Source of the DNA: an uncultured Tateyamaria sp.
GTDB taxonomy: Bacteria > Pseudomonadota > Alphaproteobacteria > Rhodobacterales > Rhodobacteraceae
DNA: 64,000 nucleotides
Reading direction: 5' to 3'
Assembly: GCF_947503705.1 (NCBI RefSeq)
Contig: NZ_CANNES010000001.1
Location: forward strand, 743,501 to 807,500
Shown: in pieces, positions 26,558-35,226 of the stretch
Position numbering within the stretch: the stretch's first letter is position 1
Layout: each line of letters opens with the position of its first letter
The notes under the pieces: generated by a model
The model's database searches: none
What the model saw: only the letters and a program-made list of their open reading frames with translations
What the model was told of the DNA's origin: nothing
Translations under genes and position numbers: made by a program

Positions 26558-27165
26558 GGCAGCATGCCGTTGGCGCGCACGGTCTGGACGCTGTGCCGGG
26601 CCTCCATCGCGTCCATAAATGCGCGGATCTTGGGAAAGGGGGCGAGGTCGACGCCGTCGCCGGGCAGCCAGTTGCAAACCACAAAGAGGTAGCAATCAGC
26701 GATGGAGAAGTGATCGCCCAGAACGTATGTGCCACGGATGCACCCCGCCTCAACGAAGGTTGCAGAGGCGGTCATCGTTTCGGGTACCTTGGCCGTCATG
26801 TCGGCATGGCTGGCGGCATTGTCCGCCCAGCGGTGACCGCGCATCTTGTGGGCGTGGTTTACGTGCATGGTCGAGGCGAGGTAATACATCACGCTGCGCG
26901 CGTGGGCGGCATGGACCAGGTCGGCAGGCATAAGGCGCGGATCGTGGGCGGCGACGAAGTCAAGGATCGCGCCGGTTTCCGTCAGGATTTGCCCGTCCAC
27001 ATCCAAGGCGGGCACGCGGCCCTTGGGATTAATTGCCAGATAGGCGGTACTGTTCTGGTCGCCCTGGCTGAAATCCAGCTTGTGGGCGGTGTAGTCGAGG
27101 CCCGCCTCTTCGAGCGCGATGGCGGCGGCGATGGAGATGGTTCCTGGGGCGTAATGCAGTTTCAT
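26554..27165 (-). CDS. Glutathione S-transferase family protein
   Basis: 203 aa from the ATG at 27165, which has GAGG at the right spacing; an ATG at 27180 lacks such a site. N-terminal thioredoxin fold: LHYAPGTISIAAAIALEEAGLDY, NPKGRVPALDVDG and LTETGAIL; C-terminal helical domain with FSIADCYLFVVCNW. The catalytic position after the first strand is APGTIS, i.e. a Ser/Thr or beta-class-like site rather than Tyr. Operon with the phosphatase upstream and the saccharopine dehydrogenase-like gene downstream. Confidence 0.88.
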   Translation of the reverse strand: MKLHYAPGTISIAAAIALEEAGLDYTAHKLDFSQGDQNSTAYLAINPKGRVPALDVDGQILTETGAILDFVAAHDPRLMPADLVHAAHARSVMYYLASTMHVNHAHKMRGHRWADNAASHADMTAKVPETMTASATFVEAGCIRGTYVLGDHFSIADCYLFVVCNWLPGDGVDLAPFPKIRAFMDAMEARHSVQTVRANGMLP

Positions 27166-27172
27166 GGGGACC

Positions 27173-27826
27173 TCAGACATGGGTTTGGGCGTGATGCCGA
27201 TCGGGATTTTCCAGATGCGGAATGGCGTTGAACATCACCGGCGCCCAGGTGCCGCCGATGGGATGCAGCCGGTGGATCGAGGTGTTCATGATCGCGAGCG
27301 CCACATTTGCCATGGCCTCGATCGTGAGGCCGAGATGCTGTTTCATCGTCATTGAAATCAGCCCACCGGATGTGACGACGAGTGCCGGGCCTTGGCCGGA
27401 AACGATTTCAGTCAGGGCGTCTTGAACGCGCGTCTCGAACGATTGAAACGTCTCTGGCGCGCCTTCGAGGATGCCGCCTTGCCAAGCGGCAAAGACGCGC
27501 GGCAAGTGCGCTGTGAAATGCGCCTGTTCGGTGGGGATCGGGATGCCGTGTTCTTGTTCCAGCGCCGTGGCGAGGGTGAAATATTCCAACTCGTTCAGCC
27601 GTGCATCGCGGGTTGCCGTCAATCCGGTGTCCATGCCATCCGCCGTTTCAACATGTCTGCGCAGCGTACCGGTAAAGAGCCGCGTGTGGCGTTGATGCGT
27701 GTCACGCAGGTGCTGACCCAGCCAGGCGGATTGTTGATGGCCCAGGGGGCTGAGCCGGTCATAGCTGGCTTCGTCCTTGGCTTGGGAATTGGCCTGACCG
27801 TGGCGGATGAGGGTGATGTGAGACAT
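27173..27826 (-). CDS. Histidine phosphatase superfamily protein
   Basis: 217 aa. Phosphoglycerate-mutase-like fold with the phosphohistidine motif LIRHGQAN at the N-terminus, the conserved Arg in TLRRHVETA, Glu in LNELEYF, and the second active-site region GPALVVTSGGLISM, where the usual His is replaced by Ser-Gly-Gly; this weakens the case for normal phosphatase chemistry. First gene of the three-gene minus-strand operon. Substrate cannot be predicted. Confidence 0.85.
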   Translation of the reverse strand: MSHITLIRHGQANSQAKDEASYDRLSPLGHQQSAWLGQHLRDTHQRHTRLFTGTLRRHVETADGMDTGLTATRDARLNELEYFTLATALEQEHGIPIPTEQAHFTAHLPRVFAAWQGGILEGAPETFQSFETRVQDALTEIVSGQGPALVVTSGGLISMTMKQHLGLTIEAMANVALAIMNTSIHRLHPIGGTWAPVMFNAIPHLENPDRHHAQTHV

Positions 27827-28138
27827 TTGCGCTTTCGGCTGGTGTTTGGGTTGTTCTAGGGCAGGGGCCGCCCTGTGGAAAGCGCGGCAGCCGTCCGCGC
27901 GGGTTTTTTTGGAGCAAAGAAGGTGGACCGGTGGTTCTTGCTGACGTTCTGCTTGGCGTTGGCCTGTCTTTGCCGGGTGGTGGCGGACTGAGCGGGGACG
28001 CCGCTGGTGCGCTGGGGGATGCTATGGCGCGGATCGGAAACGCCGGTGGCGTAAAATCGGGCCTTCGTGTCGGGATTGGGAGTCCTCGGATCAGCCCTGC
28101 TGCGATAGAACTGCCCCAAGATCAGGGAGACATGCGCA
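27827..28138. other. Intergenic stretch between the phosphatase and formate dehydrogenase genes
   Basis: Holds the divergent promoters of both genes and a terminator-like element at 27883-27911. A plus-strand frame of 83 codons (27931-28182) is GC-rich and Gly-rich by composition but has no ribosome-binding site and runs into the formate dehydrogenase gene, so I do not call it. The formate dehydrogenase site is GGGAG ten bases before its ATG. Confidence 0.4.
27883..27911 (+). terminator. Terminator-like hairpin on the plus strand with no plus-strand gene before it
   Basis: GCGCGG (27883-27888) pairs with CCGCGC (27896-27901), loop of seven, then GGG and seven T. The T-run is on the plus strand although the gene on its left is on the minus strand. 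Either it ends an antisense transcript or it is chance. Confidence 0.35.
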
Positions 28139-30904
28139 ATGACGGGCAAGGTGACTTTTACGCTGGACGGGGCCGAGGTTGAGGCCGAGGCCGGCATGAC
28201 CATCTGGGAAGTGGCCAATGGCCGCGGCCTTGTGATCCCGCATCTGTGCCATAAACCTGCGCCTGGATACCGCCCTGACGGCAACTGTCGCGCCTGCATG
28301 GTCGAGATCGAAGGCGAGCGTGTCTTGGCCGCGTCCTGCATTCGGGAACCTGCCGAGGGGATGGTTGTCACCACCAATTCTGCGCGCGCCGAAAACGCGC
28401 GCAAGATGGTTGTTGAGATGCTCGTAGGGGACCAACCCGCGCGCGATATCGCCCACGACAAGTCCGCCCATCTGTGGGACATGGCCGATGCAAACGGTGT
28501 CAGCGAAAGCCGCTTTCCCAAGCTGGAAGAGGGGCGCATTCCGCTGCTCGACGACAGCCACGTGGCGATGTCCGTCAATCTGGATGCCTGCATTTCCTGT
28601 GGTTTGTGCGTGCGCGCTTGCCGCGAGGTTCAGGTCAATGACGTGATTGGCATGTCGGGGCGGGGCCACGACAGCTATCCCACCTTCGATATGGCTGACC
28701 CGATGGGTGACAGCACCTGCGTGGCCTGCGGCGAATGTGTCCAGGCCTGTCCGACGGGCGCACTGATGCCGTCCTCGGTCGTGGACGATGCCCAAGTCGG
28801 TGACAGCGCGGATTTCGACAGCGAAGTCGAGAGCATCTGCCCGTTCTGTGGCGTCGGATGCCAGATTTCGCTGAAAGTGAAGGACGGCAAGGTCAAATAT
28901 GTGGATGGGATCAACGGACCCGCAAACGAGGGGCGGCTATGCGTCAAGGGGCGCTTTGGCTTTGATTATATCCACCACGACCACCGCCTGACCAAGCCGC
29001 TGATCCGCCGCGAGGATGCGCCTGCCAAGGGGCTCAACGTAGACCCCGGCAATTGGCAGACCCATTTCCGCGAGGCGAGCTGGGACGAAGCGCTGGATTT
29101 TGCCGCCAATGGCATGAAGGGGCGAGGTCGTGAGGTTGCGGGCTTTGGTTCGGCCAAATGTACGAACGAGGAAGCATACCTGTTTCAAAAGATGATCCGT
29201 CAGGGCTTTGGCCACAACAATGTCGATCACTGTACCCGTTTGTGCCACGCGTCTTCGGTCGCGGCGCTGATGGAGAACGTGGGGTCGGGCGCAGTTACAG
29301 CCACATTCAATGAGATTGAGAATGCAGATGTCGCGATTGCCATCGGCTGTAACCCCATCGAAAACCACCCCGTTGCCGCGACCTATTTCAAGCAGTTCAC
29401 CAAGCGCGGTGGCAAGCTGATCGTGATGGACCCACGGGGGCAGGCGCTCAAGCGGTTCTCTTCCCACATGCTGCAATTCCGGCCCGGCGCGGATGTGTCG
29501 ATGCTGAACGCGATCATGCATACGATTGTCGATGAGGGCCTCTACGACCAACAATATATCGACGCCTATACGGAGAATTGGGAAGCGGAAAAGGAACACC
29601 TTGCCGCCTTTGCACCTGAGAAGATGGCAGAGATTTGTGGCATTGAGGCAGAGGTTCTGCGCGATGTGGCGCGGACCTTTGCCGGGGCAAAGTCCGCTAT
29701 GATTTTCTGGGGCATGGGCGTGTCGCAACACATCCATGGCACGGACAATTCGCGCTGCCTGATTTCGCTGGCCTTGATGACGGGTCAGGTTGGCCGCCCA
29801 GGTGCAGGGCTGCATCCGCTGCGCGGTCAGAACAATGTGCAGGGCGCGTCTGATGCGGGTTTGATCCCGATGTTCCTGCCCGATTATCAGCCGGTAACGG
29901 ATGATGGCGTCCGCTCTGCCTTTACCGATGTCTGGGGGTCTGAGGATTTTTCCAATGAAAAGGGTCTGACCGTCACCGAGATCATGGATGAGGTCCATGC
30001 GGGCAACATCAAGGCGATGTATGTGCTGGGCGAAAACCCGGCCATGTCGGACCCCGATGTGGAACACGCGCGGGATGCGCTGGCCAAGCTGGATCACCTC
30101 GTGGTGCAGGATATTTTCATCACCGAGACTGCGAATTATGCGGATGTGATCCTGCCCGCGAGCGCCTTTGCCGAAAAGTCGGGGACTGTGACGAACACCA
30201 ACCGTCAGGTTCAGATGGGCCGCCCTGCCGTGCCACCCCCCGGTGAGGCCCGCGAGGATTGGTGGATCGAGGTCGAGTTGGCGAAACGGCTTGGCTTGGG
30301 CTGGGACTACCAGAGCCCCGCTGATGTGTTTGCCGAAATGAAGCTGAACATGCGGTCGCTTGAGAACATTACGTGGGACCGTTTGGAGGCGCAGAACGCG
30401 GTGACCTATCCTTCGTTGTCGCCCGAAGATCCCGGCCAGCCAATTGTGTTTGGTGACGGTTTCCCGCGGCCTGATGGCCGCGCGCGCTTTACCCCTGCGG
30501 CCGTCATCGCACCAGATGATGTACCGGATGCGGAGTATCCTATGATCCTCACCACGGGGCGTCAGCTGGAGCATTGGCATACGGGGTCAATGACCCGCCG
30601 GGCCACCGTACTTGACGCTGTAGAACCTGAGGCGAATTGTTCGCTGCATCCGTCGACTTTGCGTAAGCTGGGGATTGTTGCGGGGGATGCTGTGCGGTTG
30701 ACGACCAAGCGGGGGTCTATCGAGATCATGGCCCGTGAGGATCGCGCGGTGTCGCCCGACATGGTTTTCCTGCCCTTTGCTTACGTGGAGGCAGCGGCCA
30801 ATATTCTGACAAACCCGGCGGTCGACCCCTATGGCAAGATTCCGGAGTTCAAGTTTTCTGCGGTCCGTGTCGAGGCTGTTGCAAACGCTGTTGCGGCGGA
30901 GTGA
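28139..30904 (+). CDS. Formate dehydrogenase alpha (molybdopterin) subunit with N-terminal ferredoxin domains
   Basis: 921 aa, cytoplasmic. Order: [2Fe-2S] domain (residues about 1-80, CHKPAPGYRPDGNCRACMVE), His-Cys cluster region, two 4Fe-4S sets (CISCGLCVRAC and CVACGECVQACPTG), the molybdopterin-domain 4Fe-4S (CPFCGVGCQ), then the catalytic core with the active Cys in RLCHASSVAAL, aligned with selenocysteine of E. coli FdhF, and a C-terminal cofactor cap. It oxidises formate to CO2. The usual NAD-linked partners (beta, gamma, delta subunits) are not adjacent, so its electron acceptor is unknown here. Confidence 0.93.
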   Translation: MTGKVTFTLDGAEVEAEAGMTIWEVANGRGLVIPHLCHKPAPGYRPDGNCRACMVEIEGERVLAASCIREPAEGMVVTTNSARAENARKMVVEMLVGDQPARDIAHDKSAHLWDMADANGVSESRFPKLEEGRIPLLDDSHVAMSVNLDACISCGLCVRACREVQVNDVIGMSGRGHDSYPTFDMADPMGDSTCVACGECVQACPTGALMPSSVVDDAQVGDSADFDSEVESICPFCGVGCQISLKVKDGKVKYVDGINGPANEGRLCVKGRFGFDYIHHDHRLTKPLIRREDAPAKGLNVDPGNWQTHFREASWDEALDFAANGMKGRGREVAGFGSAKCTNEEAYLFQKMIRQGFGHNNVDHCTRLCHASSVAALMENVGSGAVTATFNEIENADVAIAIGCNPIENHPVAATYFKQFTKRGGKLIVMDPRGQALKRFSSHMLQFRPGADVSMLNAIMHTIVDEGLYDQQYIDAYTENWEAEKEHLAAFAPEKMAEICGIEAEVLRDVARTFAGAKSAMIFWGMGVSQHIHGTDNSRCLISLALMTGQVGRPGAGLHPLRGQNNVQGASDAGLIPMFLPDYQPVTDDGVRSAFTDVWGSEDFSNEKGLTVTEIMDEVHAGNIKAMYVLGENPAMSDPDVEHARDALAKLDHLVVQDIFITETANYADVILPASAFAEKSGTVTNTNRQVQMGRPAVPPPGEAREDWWIEVELAKRLGLGWDYQSPADVFAEMKLNMRSLENITWDRLEAQNAVTYPSLSPEDPGQPIVFGDGFPRPDGRARFTPAAVIAPDDVPDAEYPMILTTGRQLEHWHTGSMTRRATVLDAVEPEANCSLHPSTLRKLGIVAGDAVRLTTKRGSIEIMAREDRAVSPDMVFLPFAYVEAAANILTNPAVDPYGKIPEFKFSAVRVEAVANAVAAE

Positions 30905-30974
30905 CCTGAAGGAGCGCCTGTCGGCGCGCACTATCTATTTTTGCTGATGAGGGGCTTTGCCCCTCAAACTCCCC

Positions 30975-31000
30975 AGGATACTTTTGGCCAAAAGAAGGTG
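30975..31000 (+). repeat. Leader motif copy 1 (upstream of the M20 hydrolase)
   Basis: Contains the perfect palindrome CTTTTGGCCAAAAG (30981-30994) and ends in GAAGG, which is the ribosome-binding site for the ATG at 31005. Just before it, GAGGGGCTTTGCCCCTC forms a 6-bp hairpin. Related motifs precede genes at 37292 and 43248. Confidence 0.45.
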
Positions 31001-31004
31001 CTTT

Positions 31005-32189
31005 ATGGCGATTGATCCGCGTCGCTTCTTGTCCGATCTGCATCGCTTGCGCCAGTTTGGCGCCCACGGCGCGGGGGTTGTGCGTCCTGCATATTCTGCA
31101 CCTGATTTGGCGGCGCGGGATTGGTTGCGGGGCCGAATGGCAGATGCGGGTTTGACCCCGCGATTTGATGCGATGGGCAATCTTTTTGGTTTGGCGCCGG
31201 GGCCATCGATTTTGCTGGGGTCGCATTCTGACAGTCAACTAACTGGTGGCTGGTTGGACGGCGCGCTTGGCGTTGTCGCCGCTTTGGAGGTGGCGCGGGC
31301 GAGTATCGAGGCCGGTGGGCCTGCGATTTCAGTAGTGTCTTTTCAGGATGAAGAGGGCCGCTTTGGCGTGACCACGGGATCGAACGTTTGGTCCGGTGGA
31401 CTGAGCCTGGATGCTGCCGATGCTTTGGCTGATCACGATGGGATATTGCTGCGTGATGCGCGGGCGGGATTGGGTGATCGAGTTGGTGAGCCAATTGATC
31501 CGGCGCAGTTCACAGGCTTTGTCGAATTACATATCGAACAAGGTCCTGCGCTCGACGCGGCGGGTGAGCAAATCGGCGTTGTCACTGATATTGTCGGCAT
31601 TCGCGACAGGGTCATCACTCTGAGCGGGCAACAAAACCACGCAGGCACCACGCCCATGGCGCTGCGCCGGGACGCGGTTCAGGGCCTCGTTGCCTTTTCC
31701 AGCCGCTTGAATGATCGGCTGCGTAATGTTGTGACGCCGCAAACCGTTTGGACCATTGGCCATGTGAGCGTGAGCCCCAACGCTTCGTCTATTGTGCCGG
31801 GTGAGGTTCGGTTTTCCATGCAATGGCGTGATGCGGATGCGGACCGGTTGGCGCGAATGCAGGGGATCATCGAGGCGACACTGGAAGAGGTGAAGTCCGA
31901 GATGGGCTTGGGTGTTTCGCTTGGCCCGTTGCTGGGGCTGGAGCCTGTGGCGATGGACCCTGAGCTGCGCGGGCGGCTTGAGCGCGCGGCGTTAGAAATC
32001 GCGCCGGGTGCATGGCGGAAGATGCCATCCGGCGCACTGCATGACGCGACGAACGTGGCGCGGTTGATGCCAGTAGCGATGCTGTTTGTGCCTTCCATCG
32101 GCGGGATCAGCCATGCGTTTGAGGAAGACACTGACGAGGATGATCTGGTTGCAGGCCTGCGCGTGCTGGCGCGGGCGGCGGGCCTCTAA
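31005..32189 (+). CDS. M20 zinc hydrolase, allantoate/carbamoyl-amino-acid amidohydrolase type
   Basis: 394 aa. Metal-ligand motifs [27 protein letters not shown] and [11 protein letters not shown] are those of the AllC, beta-ureidopropionase and N-carbamoyl-L-amino-acid hydrolase family, with NHAGTTPM in the dimerisation domain and GALHDATN then GISHAFEED at the end. Start ATG 31005 follows GAAGG. It could supply the allantoate amidohydrolase step missing from the urate cluster 17 kb away, or act on hydantoin or pyrimidine breakdown products. The GALHDA in place of the usual GAGHDA is slightly unusual. Confidence 0.85.
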   Translation: MAIDPRRFLSDLHRLRQFGAHGAGVVRPAYSAPDLAARDWLRGRMADAGLTPRFDAMGNLFGLAPGPSILLGSHSDSQLTGGWLDGALGVVAALEVARASIEAGGPAISVVSFQDEEGRFGVTTGSNVWSGGLSLDAADALADHDGILLRDARAGLGDRVGEPIDPAQFTGFVELHIEQGPALDAAGEQIGVVTDIVGIRDRVITLSGQQNHAGTTPMALRRDAVQGLVAFSSRLNDRLRNVVTPQTVWTIGHVSVSPNASSIVPGEVRFSMQWRDADADRLARMQGIIEATLEEVKSEMGLGVSLGPLLGLEPVAMDPELRGRLERAALEIAPGAWRKMPSGALHDATNVARLMPVAMLFVPSIGGISHAFEEDTDEDDLVAGLRVLARAAGL

Positions 32190-32410
32190 CTGCGGATATA
32201 ACCGCGCCGCAATGCGCGGTTGCGGTAGCTGTCAGCGGCCTGAGACGCCGCGCGCAGATCACTGTGGCATGAAACCCGGCGACAGGGCGTGCCGCCCATC
32301 AACCCCCATTCCACGATCACCGATGCCTCGGCAAAAAGGTTCATCGCAATCTCCACCCGGTAGAACCAGGGCCGGCGCGTGCCTTCACGATAAAGCAGAA
32401 CATCTAGCAT
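32186..32410 (-). CDS. Small WGR-domain protein
   Basis: 74 aa from the ATG at 32410 (a GTG at 32431 would add seven). It is essentially one WGR domain: [18 protein letters not shown], then [10 protein letters not shown] with the WG(R) core, then RRGY near the end. WGR domains bind nucleic acid or protein partners in PARP and DNA-repair contexts; standalone copies are common in alphaproteobacteria without known role. It converges on and overlaps the hydrolase gene by four bases, and lies beyond the response regulator on the same strand. Confidence 0.75.
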   Translation of the reverse strand: MLDVLLYREGTRRPWFYRVEIAMNLFAEASVIVEWGLMGGTPCRRVSCHSDLRAASQAADSYRNRALRRGYIRS

Positions 32411-32437
32411 GGGTTGAAGCTGCCACAACACATGGGG

Positions 32438-33142
32438 TCAGGTCCAGCGCACATCGCCAAGGAAGATGTAGCCCGCGCCATAGATCGTCTTGATCAGGCG
32501 GGGATTTTTCGGGTCTTCGTTCAGTTTGGTCCGCAGGCGGCTGATCCGGACATCCATCGCCCGGTCAAAGCTGTCACCTGCCGCCCCACCGAGCAGTTCC
32601 TGCATTTGGGCGCGGCTGATCAGCCGTTTGGGGGCGTCGAGAAACAGGCGCAATACTTCGCCTTCGGCATGTGAAAACGGAGTCTGGGCGCCTGTGTCAT
32701 CGGTCAGCGTGTAGCTGTCGAAAGAGGCTGTCCAGCCGTTGAACTGAGCGATTTGCCCAGCGGAGGGGGCAGGCTTGGGGCTGCGTAGACGAACCCGGAT
32801 GCGGGCCAGGACCTCGGCCGGATCGAAGGGTTTGATGATGTAGTCGTCGGCCCCCAGCTCCAGTCCTGTCACCCGGTCTTGTACCTGAGCGCGGCCCGAG
32901 ATGATGATGACGGTTGCCCCTTGTTCCAGCGCGAGGCGATGCACCAAAGTGAGGCCGTCGGTGTCGGGCAGGCCCAGGTCCACAAGGCAGACATCGGGTT
33001 TGTGCGTTTTCAGAGCTGCCTCGAATGAAGAGGCTCTTGAAAAGCTGAGCGTGCGAAAACCTGCCTCTTCCAAGGCATCGGACAGGATTGTTCGGATGGC
33101 CGGTTCATCATCTAGGATGGTGATAAGGGGGGCTTCGGTCAT
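32438..33142 (-). CDS. OmpR-family response regulator
   Basis: 234 aa. Receiver domain with acidic pair DD at 11-12, phosphoacceptor Asp55 in CLVDLGLPD, and Lys in IIKPFDP; winged-helix DNA-binding domain from about residue 135 (FSHAEGEVLRLFLDAP, RAMDVRISRLRTKLNED, TIYGAGYIF). Its gene overlaps the end of the hybrid kinase gene by four bases (ATGA), so they form a cognate pair. The pair is divergent from the CoA ligase and ABC transporter operon and probably controls it. Confidence 0.94.
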   Translation of the reverse strand: MTEAPLITILDDEPAIRTILSDALEEAGFRTLSFSRASSFEAALKTHKPDVCLVDLGLPDTDGLTLVHRLALEQGATVIIISGRAQVQDRVTGLELGADDYIIKPFDPAEVLARIRVRLRSPKPAPSAGQIAQFNGWTASFDSYTLTDDTGAQTPFSHAEGEVLRLFLDAPKRLISRAQMQELLGGAAGDSFDRAMDVRISRLRTKLNEDPKNPRLIKTIYGAGYIFLGDVRWT

Positions 33143-35037
33143 GCGGCTCCCTCAAGATGCAAAAGGGCGACCAGATCGGACTGGCCAAAGGGTTTCTTGA
33201 GCACAGGGGCCGCTTGGACCGCGGCGCTATGCAAAGGATCGGAGGGCGGCAGCGACGTCATAAGCACAACGGGCAAGGTTCCGTTCAATTGGGTGGCTAG
33301 ATCGACGCCGGTGCGCGCCCCGTCGCCCAGTGAAATATCGGACAGGACAAAGCTGATATCGGGTAAGTCGGCCGTCAATGCGATGGCCTCGTCCACACCT
33401 GTGGCCTCGATGACGGAATGGCCAAGGTCGATCAGCATGTCGCGGTAATGCTGCCGCAGATCCGGCTCATCTTCCACCAGCAGCACCAGAGCGCCGGATG
33501 CGGCAGGCGCGGGTCGCATCGGCAGGCGCAGGCGGACCATGGCACCCTGATCCCCGTTGCCCAGCCTCAGGTCGCCGCCCGCCAGTTTCGTCATGTCATA
33601 GACCATGGGCAGGCCCAGGCCCGACCCTTCGCTGCCCTTGGTGGTAAAAAACGGATCACAGCCCCTTTCAAGTGCATCATCGGAAAAGCCGGGGCCGCTG
33701 TCGCTGACTGTAAACTCGATCCAGGTGTCGTGCACGATCCGGGCCGACAGGGTGATCTGCCCTTGGGTGCCGCAGGCGTCGCGGGCATTCAGAATCAGGT
33801 TGAGCACGGAATCCTGTGCCATGCCCGGATCAAGCATATAGCGGCCCTCGATCCCGGTTGGCTCGACAATCAGCGACAGGCCTTGGGGCAGGGTGGAATG
33901 GGCCAGTGTGGCCACATCTGACAACAGAACCGCGATGTCCGTGGCAGCGGGGCGCAGGGTGCGCCCGGCGGTCATGCCCGCAATGTTGTCCAGCAGCTCA
34001 CCGCCACGCCGGGCGGCAGACACAGTGCCGTTGATCAGGGATGTGGCCGCTTCCGGCATATCCGGTAGACGCCCCAATTTGGATTGCAGTCCAAGGATGA
34101 TGGTCAACAGGTTGGAGAAATCATGCGCCAGCCCAGACGTCATTTGCGCTGCCATTGCGCGCCTGCGGCTTTGCTGCAGGGCGACGCGGGCCTGGGTTTC
34201 TTCTGTCACGTCCATGGACAGGATGTAGACGCCGCCGACCTCGTCGGGGGTGAAAGCCACGCGGATGCGCCGGGCGCTGACCTCGTCGGTGAACTCGAAC
34301 ACGGACGCTTTGCCGCGATAGGCTTGGGCCAGATAAGGAGCGATGCGGCCGTAGGCAAATTCGCCCAAAGCGTTCGAGATATGCTGGCCCATGATCTCGG
34401 ACGGGCGGCCCGGGATGACAGCGTTCAGGCGGCGGTTGGAAAAGGTGTAGTGCCCGCTTGGGTCCACATGGGCGATGTGGGCAGGCATCATTTCCGTCGT
34501 AAGGCGCGTGCGGGCCTCGGTCTGGGTCAACTGGCGCTTGGCTTCCTCCAATGCGGCGATGGTGGCTGCCAGTTCGCGATTGGTGCTGGAGAGCGCCTCG
34601 GCGTGGGTCAGCACCTGATCGCTCAGCTCTGATGCGCGGGCGCGCAGCAGGGCCTCTTGGGCCTTGGTGTGGGAAATATCGGTATAGACGGTGACCCACC
34701 CCCCTTGCGGCAAAGGCGATCCTTCGACGCTGATGGTGCGGCCATTGGCGCGGGTGCGTTCCATGTAATGTGGTTCGAACGCGCGGGCCTGATCGACGCG
34801 TTCCTGTACAAAGGCATCCAGATCATCAATGGGTCCATATTCGCCCCGCTGGGCCAGATGCGTGATCGTTTCGCGAAAGGTAGAGCCGGGCGTGACCAGC
34901 GCATCGGGCAGATCGAACATCTGCTGGAACGGCGCATTGCAGACGGCCAGCCGCAGATCACGATCATAGATCGTCAGGGCTTGCGCAATCAGGTTCAGGC
35001 CAGAGGCCGTCAGGGATGGCTGTGGATCGGGCTGCAT
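33139..35037 (-). CDS. Cytoplasmic PAS-PAS hybrid histidine kinase with C-terminal receiver
   Basis: 632 aa, no membrane segment. Order: PAS-type domain (about 10-130, LTIYDRDLRLAVCNAPFQQMF), short coiled coil (about 132-180), second PAS (about 185-295, VDPSGHYTFSNRRLNAVI), HisKA with the phosphoacceptor in TSGLAHDFSNLLTIILG, HATPase (NLILNARDACG, DSGPGFSDDAL, GSGLGLPMVYDM) and a receiver domain (about 510-630, FVLSDISLGDGARTG). Soluble PAS kinases sense an internal signal, so it may read a metabolite or redox state linked to the imported acid. Translationally coupled to the response regulator. Confidence 0.93.
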   Translation of the reverse strand: MQPDPQPSLTASGLNLIAQALTIYDRDLRLAVCNAPFQQMFDLPDALVTPGSTFRETITHLAQRGEYGPIDDLDAFVQERVDQARAFEPHYMERTRANGRTISVEGSPLPQGGWVTVYTDISHTKAQEALLRARASELSDQVLTHAEALSSTNRELAATIAALEEAKRQLTQTEARTRLTTEMMPAHIAHVDPSGHYTFSNRRLNAVIPGRPSEIMGQHISNALGEFAYGRIAPYLAQAYRGKASVFEFTDEVSARRIRVAFTPDEVGGVYILSMDVTEETQARVALQQSRRRAMAAQMTSGLAHDFSNLLTIILGLQSKLGRLPDMPEAATSLINGTVSAARRGGELLDNIAGMTAGRTLRPAATDIAVLLSDVATLAHSTLPQGLSLIVEPTGIEGRYMLDPGMAQDSVLNLILNARDACGTQGQITLSARIVHDTWIEFTVSDSGPGFSDDALERGCDPFFTTKGSEGSGLGLPMVYDMTKLAGGDLRLGNGDQGAMVRLRLPMRPAPAASGALVLLVEDEPDLRQHYRDMLIDLGHSVIEATGVDEAIALTADLPDISFVLSDISLGDGARTGVDLATQLNGTLPVVLMTSLPPSDPLHSAAVQAAPVLKKPFGQSDLVALLHLEGAA

Positions 35038-35128
35038 CCGTTATGGCTAGCATTGACCTGTCACATCGTACAACGGCGCAAACCGGCCTGTTACAATTCG
35101 TAAGGTTTGGGAAAACATCAGGAAAAAG

Positions 35129-35145
35129 TTGACCTTCAAGGTCAA
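35129..35145. promoter_or_regulatory. Perfect palindrome at the CoA-ligase operon promoter
   Basis: TTGACCTT (35129-35136) and AAGGTCAA (35138-35145) are perfect inverted copies around one base. TTGACC can serve as a -35, with TTATAC at 35156-35161 as a -10 at an overlong spacing of 21. A further AAGGT half-site (35144-35148) overlaps it. Located between the divergent kinase and ligase genes, about 80 bases before the ligase start. Confidence 0.55.
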
Positions 35146-35226
35146 GGTAACATCCTTATACGGGTAAAGAATCGCCAAAGCGGTCATGCGCGATCCCGAA
35201 AACGGGACGTGTCGGGAGGAAATATA

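Noticed and set aside
27931..28182. An 83-codon plus-strand frame before formate dehydrogenase
   Set aside because: Overlaps the true start of formate dehydrogenase in another frame, has no ribosome site, and its Gly/Ala richness reflects GC content.
28937..30580. A 547-codon minus-strand open frame inside formate dehydrogenase
   Set aside because: Shadow frame of a clear enzyme gene; no ribosome site and composition typical of antisense.
35129..35161. A confirmed MerR-family binding site
   Set aside because: The spacing (21) and half-site arrangement do not match CueR or SoxR sites, and no MerR gene is present; listed only as a palindrome.
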